The notes: a model not told the origin generated them from the letters alone. Positions 18,949 through 27,396 are shown, counted from the first letter of the stretch. The stretch: 64,000 bases of DNA from Mucilaginibacter roseus (GCF_021215455.1 NZ_JAJPWV010000004.1:248001-312000); one strand, 5' to 3'. Program-made: numbers and translations.

Positions 18949-20688
18949 ATGGAAGTTGCACAACAGGAATTACCTGCACCAACCACGAAAAAGGAAACTG
19001 TAGAAGTTTCGGGTTCAGTAGCATTGCTTGAGGCGTTGATTGCCGAGGGTACCGATACCATTTTTGGCTATCCGGGCGGGGCCATCATGCCTATTTATGA
19101 TGCTTTGTATGATTATAACGAAAAACTGAACCACGTGTTGGTGCGCCATGAGCAAGGCGGTATTCATGCCGGACAGGGTTATGCACGTACATCGGGCAAG
19201 GTTGGCGTAGTGTTCGCTACCAGCGGCCCCGGCGCTACTAACCTGGTTACCGGTTTGGCCGATGCGCAGATAGACAGCACACCATTGGTTTGTATCACCG
19301 GCCAGGTATTCGCGCACCTGTTGGGTACCGATGCCTTCCAGGAAACAGACGTGATCAACATCACCACACCGGTTACCAAATGGAATTACCAGGTAACGGA
19401 TGCTAACGAGATACCGGAAGTTATTGCCAAGGCCTTCTATATTGCCCGCAGCGGTCGCCCGGGCCCTGTATTGATCGACATTACCAAGAACGCCCAGATA
19501 CAGAAATTCAACTTTGAGGGCTATACTGCCTGCAACCATATCCGCAGCTACAGGCCGAAACCTATTGTTCGTAAACAATATATTGAAGAAGCTGCCGCGC
19601 TGATCAACCAGGCTAAAAAACCATTTGTGCTGTTTGGACAGGGTGTAATTTTAGGTAGCGCCGAGCAGGAATTCAAGGCTTTTATTGAAAAGGCAGGCAT
19701 TCCATCAGCATGGACAATTTTAGGTGTGGGTGCTATCCCGACGGATCATCCGCTGAACGTGGGTATGCTGGGTATGCACGGCAACTATGGCCCTAACGTT
19801 TTAACCAATGAGTGCGATGTATTGATCGCTATTGGTATGCGCTTTGACGACCGTGTAACCGGCCGTTTAGATAAATATGCCAAACAAGCCAAGGTGATCC
19901 ACCTGGATATTGACCCGGCAGAGATCGATAAGAACGTACAAACTACGGTACCAGTATGGGGCGACTGTAAAGAAACCCTACCCCTGCTTACCGAACTGGT
20001 AGAGGCTAAACAGCATACCGAATGGCTGGCAAAATTTAATGATTATACCCGCCAGGAAGTAGAGGCTGTTATTCATAACGAACTAAACCCATCAACTGAA
20101 GAAATGACGATGGGTGAAGTAGTAAAGGTTCTGAATGAGCTTACCGGCGGTGATGCCGTTATTGTAACCGACGTTGGCCAGCACCAGATGGTGGGCTGCC
20201 GTTATGCTAAATTCAACAAAACCCGCAGCAATGTTACCAGCGGCGGCTTAGGTACCATGGGCTTTGCCCTGCCTGCTGCCATAGGTGCTAAATTTGGTGC
20301 GCAGGATCGTCCGGTGGTTGCCATTATTGGCGATGGCGGTTTCCAGATGACCTTGCAAGAGCTGGGTACCATTATGCAAACCGGAATTAACGTAAAGATC
20401 ATCATTCTGAACAACCGCTTTTTAGGCATGGTGCGCCAGTGGCAGGAGCTGTTCAACGAGCGCCGTTACTCGTTTGTAGATATTCAAAGCCCCGACTTTG
20501 TTCGTGTGGCAAGTGGCTACGGCATTGCGGGTAAATCTGTAAACGACCGCGCTGAACTAACCTCTGCGTTAGAGCAGATGCTCAACCAAGATGGCTCATT
20601 CCTGCTGGAAGTAATGGTTACCAAGGAGAACAATGTATTCCCGATGGTACCACAAGGTTGCAGCGTATCTGAAATAAGGCTTAAATAA
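18949..20688 (+). CDS. ilvB: Acetolactate synthase large (catalytic) subunit
   Basis: ThDP-dependent enzyme that makes acetolactate or acetohydroxybutyrate, the first common step of valine, leucine and isoleucine synthesis. The N-terminal ThDP domain has FGYPGGAIMP (about residues 39-48) with catalytic Glu in VRHEQGG. The C-terminal ThDP motif GDGGFQM opens the region ending in IIILNN. 579 residues. The first 20 residues (EVAQQELPAPTTKKE) are unconserved. It pairs with ilvN 60 nt downstream. Confidence 0.97.
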   Translation: MEVAQQELPAPTTKKETVEVSGSVALLEALIAEGTDTIFGYPGGAIMPIYDALYDYNEKLNHVLVRHEQGGIHAGQGYARTSGKVGVVFATSGPGATNLVTGLADAQIDSTPLVCITGQVFAHLLGTDAFQETDVINITTPVTKWNYQVTDANEIPEVIAKAFYIARSGRPGPVLIDITKNAQIQKFNFEGYTACNHIRSYRPKPIVRKQYIEEAAALINQAKKPFVLFGQGVILGSAEQEFKAFIEKAGIPSAWTILGVGAIPTDHPLNVGMLGMHGNYGPNVLTNECDVLIAIGMRFDDRVTGRLDKYAKQAKVIHLDIDPAEIDKNVQTTVPVWGDCKETLPLLTELVEAKQHTEWLAKFNDYTRQEVEAVIHNELNPSTEEMTMGEVVKVLNELTGGDAVIVTDVGQHQMVGCRYAKFNKTRSNVTSGGLGTMGFALPAAIGAKFGAQDRPVVAIIGDGGFQMTLQELGTIMQTGINVKIIILNNRFLGMVRQWQELFNERRYSFVDIQSPDFVRVASGYGIAGKSVNDRAELTSALEQMLNQDGSFLLEVMVTKENNVFPMVPQGCSVSEIRLK

Positions 20689-20810
20689 GGCCCCTCCCGA
20701 CCTCCCCTGAAGGGGAGGTGAGATAAAACTTTCAACAGAATTTAGATCATGACAAACTTATCAACTGAAAATAAAAAAGTCCTCCCTGCAGGGGAGGATT
20801 TAGGTGGGGC
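20689..20810. repeat. Inverted pair of GC-rich REP-like elements spanning the ilvN start
   Basis: Reverse copy at 20689-20721 (core CCTCCCCTGAAGGGGAGG) and forward copy at 20779-20810 (core TCCTCCCTGCAGGGGAGGAT then TTAGGTGGGGC). The second copy lies inside ilvN and encodes about VLPAGEDLGGA. Confidence 0.8.
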
Positions 20811-21396
20811 TAAACAGGAATTCAACATAACGGTATATACCGAAAACCAAATTGGTCTTTTAAACCGAATTGCTATTATATTTACACGCCGTAAGATCAA
20901 TATCGACAGCCTGAACACATCGCCGTCTGAAATTGACAGCATACACCGCTTCACTATCGTGATAAACGAAACGGAAGAAGTAGTGCGTAAGCTGTGCCGT
21001 CAGATAGAGAAACAGGTTGAGGTACTAAAAGTGTACTATCATACCAATGCTGATGTGATCTGGCAGGAAATGGCGCTTTACAAGGTATCAACCAACGTTA
21101 TTGCCGAGCAGGTTAGCGTTGAGCGTTTACTGCGTGAAAATGGTGCCCGCGCGGTAGTGATCCGTAAGGATTACACGGTGTTTGAAACCACCGGCCACCG
21201 TGAGGAAACCGAATCGCTGATCAGGATATTGCAGCCTTACGGCCTGATAGAGTTTGTACGCAGCGCGCGTGTAGCCATCATAAAAAACAGCGAAGGCTTC
21301 AATGCCAAGCTACGCGAATTTGAAAGGCTTGAGCCAGGTGAGGATGTTATCGAAAATGAATATTTGAACCAGGGGCAAAAGGTGTTTACGATGTAA
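20749..21396 (+). CDS. ilvN: Acetolactate synthase small (regulatory) subunit
   Basis: ACT-domain protein that activates IlvB and gives valine feedback. The ACT domain begins at about residue 25 (FNITVYTENQIGLLNRIAII, with FTRRKINIDSL), and the C-terminal small-subunit domain follows (about 100-215). The N-terminus is odd: residues 11-21 (VLPAGEDLGGA) are encoded by a GC-rich intergenic repeat, so the 24 residues before the ACT domain are probably acquired and functionless. ATG 20749 is used because no other start lies before the conserved domain. Confidence 0.95.
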   Translation: MTNLSTENKKVLPAGEDLGGAKQEFNITVYTENQIGLLNRIAIIFTRRKINIDSLNTSPSEIDSIHRFTIVINETEEVVRKLCRQIEKQVEVLKVYYHTNADVIWQEMALYKVSTNVIAEQVSVERLLRENGARAVVIRKDYTVFETTGHREETESLIRILQPYGLIEFVRSARVAIIKNSEGFNAKLREFERLEPGEDVIENEYLNQGQKVFTM

Positions 21397-21403
21397 TAAT
21401 TCA

Positions 21404-21493
21404 GAACCGGAATTTAAGGAATTAGAGAATTAACAGAATAATCATCAAGCAATATAAATTCTGTTCATTCTTAAATTCTGATAATTCAGGTTC
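21404..21493. repeat. 36-bp inverted repeat with the same arms as the GxxExxY cassette (gene-less copy)
   Basis: Left arm 21404-21439 (GAACCGGAATTTAAGGAATT + AGAGAATTAACAGAAT) and right arm 21458-21493 are complementary at 28 of 36 ungapped positions, with an 18-nt loop. The right arm contains the core ATTCTTAAATTCT, also found at the right end of the GxxExxY gene. It lies between the ilvN stop and ilvC. Confidence 0.8.
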
Positions 21494-21577
21494 AAAATAA
21501 TAAGTAACTAAGAACTAAAAACAATAAAACCAAGGTGAAGCGCCGGTAGGTGCATCACACAACAAAAACAAAGAATC
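21494..21577. other. ilvC leader
   Basis: A-rich spacer with a distinct GC-rich island, AAGGTGAAGCGCCGGTAGGT (21533-21552), ending about 25 nt before the ilvC ATG. The island has no obvious hairpin or match to the other repeats. Purpose unknown. Confidence 0.35.
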
Positions 21578-22636
21578 ATGGCAAAATTAAATTTCGGCGG
21601 TACTGAAGAAAATGTAGTTACCCGCGAAGAGTTCCCTTTATCAAAAGCTCAGGACGTCCTAAAAAACGAAACTGTAGCCGTTATTGGTTATGGTGTTCAA
21701 GGTCCGGGCCAGGCTTTAAACCAAAAAGACAATGGCATTAACGTAATTGTTGGTCAGCGTAAAAACTCAAAAACCTGGGATAAAGCAATTGCCGACGGCT
21801 TTGTACCCGGCGAAACTCTTTTTGAAATTGAAGAAGCCCTTGAAAAAGGTACCATCATTTGCTACTTGCTTAGCGATGCAGCGCAGATTGAGCTTTGGCC
21901 AACTGTTAAAAAACACTTAACCCCTGGTAAAGCACTATATTTCTCTCACGGTTTCGGTATCACTTTTAACGAGCAAACCGGCATCGTGCCTCCAGCTGAT
22001 GTTGACGTATTCCTGGTTGCCCCTAAAGGTTCAGGCACTTCATTGCGCCGCATGTTTTTGCAAGGCCGTGGCTTAAACTCAAGCTTCGCTATCTTCCAGG
22101 ATGCAACCGGTAAAGCTTGGGAGCGTGTTATTGCCTTAGGTATCGCTGTAGGTAGCGGTTACCTGTTTGAAACTGATTTCAAGAAAGAAGTATTCAGTGA
22201 CCTTACCGGCGAGCGTGGTACTTTGATGGGTTGTATCCAAGGCATCTTTGCCGCTCAGTACGATGTATTGCGCAGCAACGGACACACACCATCTGAGGCA
22301 TTTAACGAAACTGTTGAAGAATTAACTCAATCATTAATGCCACTGGTTGCTGAAAACGGTATGGACTGGATGTATGCCAATTGTTCAACCACTGCACAAC
22401 GCGGCGCGCTTGACTGGTGGAAGAAATTCCGTGACGCTACTAAACCGGTATTTGAAGAATTATATAACAGCGTTGCTACCGGTAAAGAGTCACAACGTTC
22501 TATCGACTCGAACAGCCAGCCTGATTACCGCGAAAAACTTAACGCCGAACTTGCCGAACTACGCGACAGCGAATTATGGCAGGCAGGTAAAACTGTACGC
22601 AGCCTTCGCCCTGAGAACCAGGCGGTAGAAGCGTAA
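21578..22636 (+). CDS. ilvC: Ketol-acid reductoisomerase IlvC
   Basis: NADPH- and Mg-dependent isomeroreductase that converts acetolactate to dihydroxyisovalerate, and the isoleucine counterpart. The Rossmann fingerprint is GYGVQGPGQALN (about residues 38-49). GQRKNSKTW supplies the basic residues that read the NADPH phosphate. The 352 residues are typical of the shorter (class I-like) enzyme. Coding bias is strong and clean, as for a highly expressed gene. Confidence 0.96.
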   Translation: MAKLNFGGTEENVVTREEFPLSKAQDVLKNETVAVIGYGVQGPGQALNQKDNGINVIVGQRKNSKTWDKAIADGFVPGETLFEIEEALEKGTIICYLLSDAAQIELWPTVKKHLTPGKALYFSHGFGITFNEQTGIVPPADVDVFLVAPKGSGTSLRRMFLQGRGLNSSFAIFQDATGKAWERVIALGIAVGSGYLFETDFKKEVFSDLTGERGTLMGCIQGIFAAQYDVLRSNGHTPSEAFNETVEELTQSLMPLVAENGMDWMYANCSTTAQRGALDWWKKFRDATKPVFEELYNSVATGKESQRSIDSNSQPDYREKLNAELAELRDSELWQAGKTVRSLRPENQAVEA

Positions 22637-22684
22637 GTTTTAAGCAAAAGCTAAAGCACAAAGGCGACAGCCACAAAATAACTC

Positions 22685-22712
22685 ATCCCCCTTTGCCTGT
22701 GCAAAGGGGGAT
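22685..22712. repeat. GC-rich hairpin between ilvC and leuC
   Basis: Perfect 12-bp arms ATCCCCCTTTGC (22685-22696) and GCAAAGGGGGAT (22701-22712) around CTGT. It has no T tract, so it is more likely a repeat of the GC-rich family than a true terminator. It could act as a processing or stability signal. Confidence 0.75.
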
Positions 22713-22798
22713 ATATTGCTAAGCAATTAAGAGTTAACCATGTAATGTGCAAACTAACTGACTAAAGCACATTACATACACAATAGGACAAAAGAAAA

Positions 22799-24217
22799 AT
22801 GGCAAAGACATTATTTGATAAGATTTGGGATGCGCACGTTGTGAGCAGCAAGGAGGGATTCCCGGATATTTTGTACATCGATACACACTTCATCCACGAG
22901 GTTACCAGTCCGCAGGCATTTGACGGATTGCGCCAGCGTGGATTACCTGTTTTCAGGCCAAAGCAAACCGTAGCCACGGCCGACCATAACGTACCTACCT
23001 GGGATCAGCACCTGCCGATAAAGGAGGAGCTATCGCGCTACCAGGTGGATATGCTCACAAAAAACTGCGCCGAATTTGGCGTTGAGCTTTATGGCCTTGG
23101 CCATCCATACCAGGGCATTGTGCACGTAATTGGCCCTGAACTGGGCATAACCCGCCCGGGCAGCACTTATGTTTGCGGCGACAGCCATACCTCTACCCAC
23201 GGCGCCTTCGGATCGATAGCGTTTGGTATTGGCACCTCACAGGTTGAGCAGGTACTGGCCACCCAGTGCTTACTGCAATCGCGCCCTAAACGCATGAAAA
23301 TTGAAGTTAACGGCACACTACAGCAAGGTGTAGGTGCAAAAGATATAATACTATACATCATCAGCAAAATATCGGCCGCCGGCGGTACCGGTTACTTTGT
23401 TGAGTATGCCGGCGATACCATCCGTTCGCTGAGCATGGAAGGCCGCATGACCATCTGTAATATGAGCATCGAAATGGGTGCCCGTGGTGGTTTAATAGCG
23501 CCCGACCAAACTACTATCGACTATGTAAAAGGTCGTGAATTTGCTCCTAAAGGCGAAGAATGGGATAAAGCCGTAGCCTACTGGGAAACGCTTTACTCTG
23601 ACGAAGATGCTGAATTCGATTCGGTATTGAGCTTTAAGGCTGAAGATATTGAGCCGATGATCACCTACGGTACTAACCCGGGTATGGGCATCGGTGTTAC
23701 GCAACACGTACCTGCTACTGAGGATTTTGAGGCCAAAGAACAGGGTTCATACAAAAAAGCCCTTGATTATATGGGCCTGCATGATAATGAGCAATTGTTA
23801 GGCAAACCTATCGACTATGTATTCATCGGCAGTTGCACCAACTCACGTATTGAGGATCTGCGCCAGGTGGCAGCATTTGTAAAAGGCAAACACAAGGCAG
23901 ATAACGTAGTGGTTTGGGTAGTACCCGGCTCAAAACAGGTAGAGCAGCAAGCTATAGCCGAAGGCTTGGATAAGATATTTGAGTCGGCAGGCTTCCCACT
24001 GCGCGAACCGGGTTGCAGCGCGTGCCTGGGCATGAACGAGGACAAGATACCGGCAGGTAAATACTGCGTATCCACCTCAAACCGCAACTTTGAAGGCCGC
24101 CAGGGACCAAATTCCCGCACCTTTTTAGCCAGCCCCTTAACCGCCGCAGCGGCAGCCATTACGGGTAGGGTAACGGATGTGAGGGAAATGTTGTCAGAAC
24201 TCGAATTTCAGGAATAA
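22799..24217 (+). CDS. leuC: 3-isopropylmalate dehydratase large subunit LeuC
   Basis: Aconitase-family [4Fe-4S] enzyme that interconverts 2- and 3-isopropylmalate with LeuD. Cluster cysteines are Cys346 (GSCTNSR), Cys406 and Cys409 (GCSACLG). 472 residues. The last seven codons (SELEFQE, from about 24194) lie in the left arm of the inverted repeat that bounds the next gene, so the C-terminal tail may have been replaced by the element. leuD does not follow directly: a 438-nt GxxExxY gene separates the two subunits. Confidence 0.96.
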   Translation: MAKTLFDKIWDAHVVSSKEGFPDILYIDTHFIHEVTSPQAFDGLRQRGLPVFRPKQTVATADHNVPTWDQHLPIKEELSRYQVDMLTKNCAEFGVELYGLGHPYQGIVHVIGPELGITRPGSTYVCGDSHTSTHGAFGSIAFGIGTSQVEQVLATQCLLQSRPKRMKIEVNGTLQQGVGAKDIILYIISKISAAGGTGYFVEYAGDTIRSLSMEGRMTICNMSIEMGARGGLIAPDQTTIDYVKGREFAPKGEEWDKAVAYWETLYSDEDAEFDSVLSFKAEDIEPMITYGTNPGMGIGVTQHVPATEDFEAKEQGSYKKALDYMGLHDNEQLLGKPIDYVFIGSCTNSRIEDLRQVAAFVKGKHKADNVVVWVVPGSKQVEQQAIAEGLDKIFESAGFPLREPGCSACLGMNEDKIPAGKYCVSTSNRNFEGRQGPNSRTFLASPLTAAAAAITGRVTDVREMLSELEFQE

Positions 24218-24687
24218 TTAGAATTACCCGAATGAATGTAACCAAGCGCACGTCCGAAGAATTTAATGATGCTACAAGTAGCATTATTGGATGTGCTATG
24301 CGCGTGCATTCAGCTTTGGGTAATGGTTTTCAGGAAGTAATTTATCAACGAGCGTTAGAAATAGAGCTGCGCGAAGCAGGGCTTGATCATAAAAGAGAGA
24401 TGGATATGCCGATTTTTTATAAAGGTATCCTGATCGGCAGCAGGCGCGTTGACTTTTTTGTTAACAATGAGATCATGGTCGAATTAAAGGCACTGATCAA
24501 CCTGGAGGATGTTCATCTTGCTCAAGGAATAAATTACCTGGAAGCCTATAATTTAAAAACAGGATTACTGATAAATTTTGGCAGCAAAAGCTTGCAATTT
24601 AAGCGCTTGTTAAACAAGAAATACAATTTACTGAGTAGTTCGCAGTACCAAAATTCTGTGAATTCTTAAATTCTAAAAAATCGAGTC
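24197..24687. mobile_element. Candidate mobile cassette: inverted-repeat arms around a GxxExxY gene
   Basis: Left arm 24197-24233 (GAACTCGAATTTCAGGAATA...) and right arm about 24653-24687 (...ATTCTTAAATTCTAAAAAAT + CGAGTC) are imperfectly complementary, about 27 of 37 with gaps, with tips ACTCGA and TCGAGT. The arms match the gene-less element at 21404-21493. The ATG of the enclosed gene is in the end of the left arm and its TAA in the right arm. No transposase is present, so mobility is inferred from structure. Confidence 0.6.
24232..24669 (+). CDS. GxxExxY family protein (PD-(D/E)xK nuclease-like fold)
   Basis: 145 residues. The family signature is present as Gly32, Glu35 and Tyr38 in GFQEVIY. 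A likely PD-(D/E)xK active site is Asp74 with Glu84-x-Lys86 (VDFF, then VELKA). The family is common in Bacteroidetes and of unknown function; nuclease activity is an inference from the fold and the conserved residues. It interrupts leuC-leuD and is bounded by inverted-repeat arms that also encode its first codon and its last residues (about QNSVNS). Nothing links it to leucine synthesis, and it must be co-transcribed with the operon. Confidence 0.85.
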   Translation: MNVTKRTSEEFNDATSSIIGCAMRVHSALGNGFQEVIYQRALEIELREAGLDHKREMDMPIFYKGILIGSRRVDFFVNNEIMVELKALINLEDVHLAQGINYLEAYNLKTGLLINFGSKSLQFKRLLNKKYNLLSSSQYQNSVNS

Positions 24688-24688
24688 C

Positions 24689-25282
24689 ATGACAAAAATA
24701 TTCAAACATATACAAACCAGCGTGGTGCCTCTGCCTATCGAGAATATTGATACGGATCAGATCATTCCCGCGCGTTTTTTAAAGGCCACTACCCGCGAGG
24801 GATTTGGCAATAATCTGTTTCGCGATTGGCGCTTTGACGAGAACGATCAGCCGAAAGCCGATTTCGTACTCAACCACCCTACCTATAGCGGCAAGGTATT
24901 GGTTGCGGGTAAAAACTTTGGTTGCGGCAGCAGTCGCGAGCATGCGGCGTGGGCCATATCTGATTATGGTTTTGATGCCGTAGTAAGCAGTTTTTTTGCT
25001 GATATATTTAAAGGCAACGCCCTAAACAATGGCTTATTGCCGGTACAGGTGAGCGACGATTTCCTGAAAAAAATATTCGATGCTGTTTTTGCCGATCACA
25101 CCACTGAGGTGGAGATTGACCTGGAGAATCAGTTTATCCGCATATCATCAACCGGCGAAAAGGAAAATTTTGAGATCAATCCATACAAAAAGGCCTGCTT
25201 AATAAACGGGTACGATGACATTGATTATATACTGAGCAACAGGCAAGCAGTAGAGGAATACGAAAAGGCCCCTAACCCCTAA
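24689..25282 (+). CDS. leuD: 3-isopropylmalate dehydratase small subunit LeuD
   Basis: Swivelling-domain partner of LeuC. 197 residues with the typical N-terminal [16 protein letters not shown] and [13 protein letters not shown] motifs. The ATG follows 2 nt after the right arm of the GxxExxY cassette. The C-terminal residues KAPNP are encoded by the start of a GC-rich repeat (25267 onward), so this gene has been touched by repeats at both ends without loss of the conserved core. Confidence 0.96.
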   Translation: MTKIFKHIQTSVVPLPIENIDTDQIIPARFLKATTREGFGNNLFRDWRFDENDQPKADFVLNHPTYSGKVLVAGKNFGCGSSREHAAWAISDYGFDAVVSSFFADIFKGNALNNGLLPVQVSDDFLKKIFDAVFADHTTEVEIDLENQFIRISSTGEKENFEINPYKKACLINGYDDIDYILSNRQAVEEYEKAPNP

Positions 25283-25360
25283 AGGGGAACCAAAGAGCCG
25301 ATTCAATTAATTACAACATACATAATAAACACTTATTCCCCCTTTAGGGGGTTAGGGGGC
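25267..25360. repeat. Inverted pair of GC-rich REP-like elements, leuD-leuB junction
   Basis: Reverse copy at 25267-25290 (GGCCCCTAACCCCTAAAGGG) overlaps the end of leuD. Forward copy at 25337-25360 (TTCCCCCTTTAGGGGGTTAG then GGGGC) ends 2 nt before the leuB ATG. The copies are near-perfect reverse complements, so the transcript can form a stem of about 22 bp closing a 46-nt loop. Confidence 0.85.
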
Positions 25361-25362
25361 AA

Positions 25363-26433
25363 ATGAAAAAACACATTTTAGTAATACCAGGCGACGGCAT
25401 CGGGCCGGAGGTTACTACCTGGGGTAAGGCGGTATTGGAGAAGGTTGGCGCTGCAGGCGGTCATGAATTTACGTTTGACGAAGCGCTGATGGGCCATGCT
25501 GCCATTGAGGCAACCGGCAACCCGCTGCCTGATGAAACTTTAGAAAAAGCTAAAGCCAGTGATGCCATCCTGTTTGGCGCTATCGGCCATATAAAATATG
25601 ATAACGATCCATCGGCAAAGGTACGCCCGGAGCAGGGATTGCTGAAGATACGCAAGGAGCTTGGCCTGTATGCCAACCTGCGCCCTATCATGCTGTTTGA
25701 TGAGCTGCTGGACGCTTCGAGCCTGAAGCCTGAGATTTTAAGGGGAACGGATATCTTATTCTTCCGCGAACTGACCGGCGATGTTTACTTCGGCGAGAAA
25801 AAACGTAGCGAAGACCGTAACACCGCATCGGATCTGATGATCTATCACCGTTATGAGGTAGAGCGCATTGCCACCAAGGCTTATGAAGCTGCAAGCGCAC
25901 GCGGTAAACGCCTGTGCTCTGTTGACAAGGCTAACGTGTTAGAGGCATCGCGCCTGTGGCGTGAGGTAGTGCAGGAAGTAGCCAAAAACTACCCCGACGT
26001 TGAAACCGAACACATGTTTATTGATAATGCCGCCATGCAATTGGTTAAAAACCCTAAAAAGTTTGATGTGGTACTTACCGCTAACCTTTTTGGTGATATC
26101 CTAACCGACGAGGCTTCGCAAATCGCAGGCTCAATGGGTATGCTGGCTTCGGCCTCTGTGGGTGATGGTACCGGCTTTTTTGAGCCTATCCATGGTTCGG
26201 CGCATGATATTGCCGGGCAGGACAAAGCCAACCCGCTGGCCTCTATCTTATCCGTTGCCCTGATGTTCGAGATCAGCTTCGGCCTGAAAGAGGAAGCCAC
26301 AAAGATAACCGACGCTATCGACAAAGTATTAAAAGACGGCTACCGCACCGGCGACATTGCCGATGCCAATACCGACAAAGCCAAAATATTAGGCACCACC
26401 GCCATGGGGCAAAAGGTGCTGGAATATTTGTAA
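25363..26433 (+). CDS. leuB: 3-isopropylmalate dehydrogenase LeuB
   Basis: NAD-dependent decarboxylating dehydrogenase of leucine synthesis. 356 residues. Seen are PGDGIGPEV near the start, the substrate-binding ELTGDVYFGEK region, the SVDKANVLEASRLWREV helix and the C-terminal EPIHGSAHDIAGQDKANPLA nucleotide region that marks the family. The AGGGGG tail of the preceding repeat lies 3 nt before the ATG. Followed by another repeat pair and a methyltransferase gene. Confidence 0.97.
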   Translation: MKKHILVIPGDGIGPEVTTWGKAVLEKVGAAGGHEFTFDEALMGHAAIEATGNPLPDETLEKAKASDAILFGAIGHIKYDNDPSAKVRPEQGLLKIRKELGLYANLRPIMLFDELLDASSLKPEILRGTDILFFRELTGDVYFGEKKRSEDRNTASDLMIYHRYEVERIATKAYEAASARGKRLCSVDKANVLEASRLWREVVQEVAKNYPDVETEHMFIDNAAMQLVKNPKKFDVVLTANLFGDILTDEASQIAGSMGMLASASVGDGTGFFEPIHGSAHDIAGQDKANPLASILSVALMFEISFGLKEEATKITDAIDKVLKDGYRTGDIADANTDKAKILGTTAMGQKVLEYL

Positions 26434-26529
26434 CCCCTCCCGGCCTCCCCACTGGGGAGGAGATATTGAGAAGGGTTATTGTTAAAAATTAAAAAAGACC
26501 TCTCCCCTTTGGGGAGATAAGAGAGGGGT
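26433..26529. repeat. Inverted pair of GC-rich REP-like elements, leuB-methyltransferase junction
   Basis: Reverse copy at 26433-26463 (core GGCCTCCCCACTGGGGAGGA) and forward copy at 26497-26529 (core CTCTCCCCTTTGGGGAGA, tail GAGAGGGGTA). The tail lies 5 nt before the next ATG. Confidence 0.85.
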
Positions 26530-26533
26530 ACCA

Positions 26534-27292
26534 ATGAAATGGAACGCTGAATTATACGACCAGAAACACGCCTTCGTATTTCAATACGGAGAAAATGTAT
26601 TGGAACTGCTTGATGCCCAACCCGGTGAGCATATACTCGACCTGGGCTGCGGTACCGGCTATCTTACGCAACAACTGCATGATCTGGGCGCTATAGTTAA
26701 GGGTACAGACAGCTCGGTGGAAATGATCCGCCAGGCAAAAGCCAATTACCCTGATGTTGATTTCGCGGTTGAGGATGCCACTAAATTCAAGTCTACCGAA
26801 AAGTATGATGCCGTTTTTAGCAATGCCGTTTTGCACTGGGTAAAAAATGCCGATGCCATGATGGATTGCGTTTACAAAAGCCTCAAACCCGGCGGTCGTT
26901 TCGTAGCCGAAATGGGTGGTAAAGGCAACGTACAGCACCTGATTGCCGCTACCAAACAGGTATTGCAGCAGCACGGATATCACCAGCAGGCCAAAAGCGA
27001 GATATGGTATTTCCCATCGTTAGGTGAATACACATCAAAACTGGAAGCACATGGTTTCAGGGTATCGTTCGCGGCGCATTTTGACCGAAAGACTCCATTG
27101 CAGGATGGCGACCAGGGTGTAGCCAAATGGATTACCATGTTTGCGCCGCTGTATTTAGTTGGCGTGCCTGAAGACGAGAAAAAACAAATGTTGCAGGAAG
27201 TTACCGCCCTGCTTGAACCGCATTACAACGAAGGCGGCCAATGGTATGCTGACTATAAGCGTTTAAGGTTTATAGCGGTAAAAGAGATTTGA
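26534..27292 (+). CDS. Class I SAM-dependent methyltransferase (trans-aconitate methyltransferase-like)
   Basis: 252 residues. SAM-binding motif ILDLGCGTGYLTQQL at about residues 35-49, then the acidic VKGTDSSVEMI strand and the DAVFSNAVLHWV motif (about 92-103), which resembles the FANAVFQWV-type segment of trans-aconitate methyltransferases. Substrate unknown. Its position between leuB and leuA makes a small di- or tricarboxylate such as isopropylmalate a candidate, since a yeast relative (Tmt1) methylates 3-isopropylmalate; this is inference only. UbiE-like methyltransferases are the alternative. Confidence 0.8.
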   Translation: MKWNAELYDQKHAFVFQYGENVLELLDAQPGEHILDLGCGTGYLTQQLHDLGAIVKGTDSSVEMIRQAKANYPDVDFAVEDATKFKSTEKYDAVFSNAVLHWVKNADAMMDCVYKSLKPGGRFVAEMGGKGNVQHLIAATKQVLQQHGYHQQAKSEIWYFPSLGEYTSKLEAHGFRVSFAAHFDRKTPLQDGDQGVAKWITMFAPLYLVGVPEDEKKQMLQEVTALLEPHYNEGGQWYADYKRLRFIAVKEI

Positions 27293-27300
27293 GTATTGAA

Positions 27301-27396
27301 ATGTGAGACGTGAAATGATCTATCTCACAGAGATTAATAAAAATATAGAATAAAACCGGTGTAAGAATGGGATATGTAAGTGAAAGGCTCTCACAT
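27301..27396. repeat. Weak inverted repeat in the methyltransferase-leuA spacer
   Basis: ATGTGAGA at 27301-27308 faces TCTCACAT at 27389-27396. The surrounding words (GACGTGAAATGATC, ATCTCAGATCTGACATC) are low-complexity. It is probably a decayed dispersed repeat; nothing else is seen in this 136-nt spacer. Confidence 0.45.

Noticed and set aside
22685..22712. Rho-independent terminator after ilvC
   Set aside because: The hairpin is perfect but lacks a T tract, and leuC continues the pathway; treated as a repeat.
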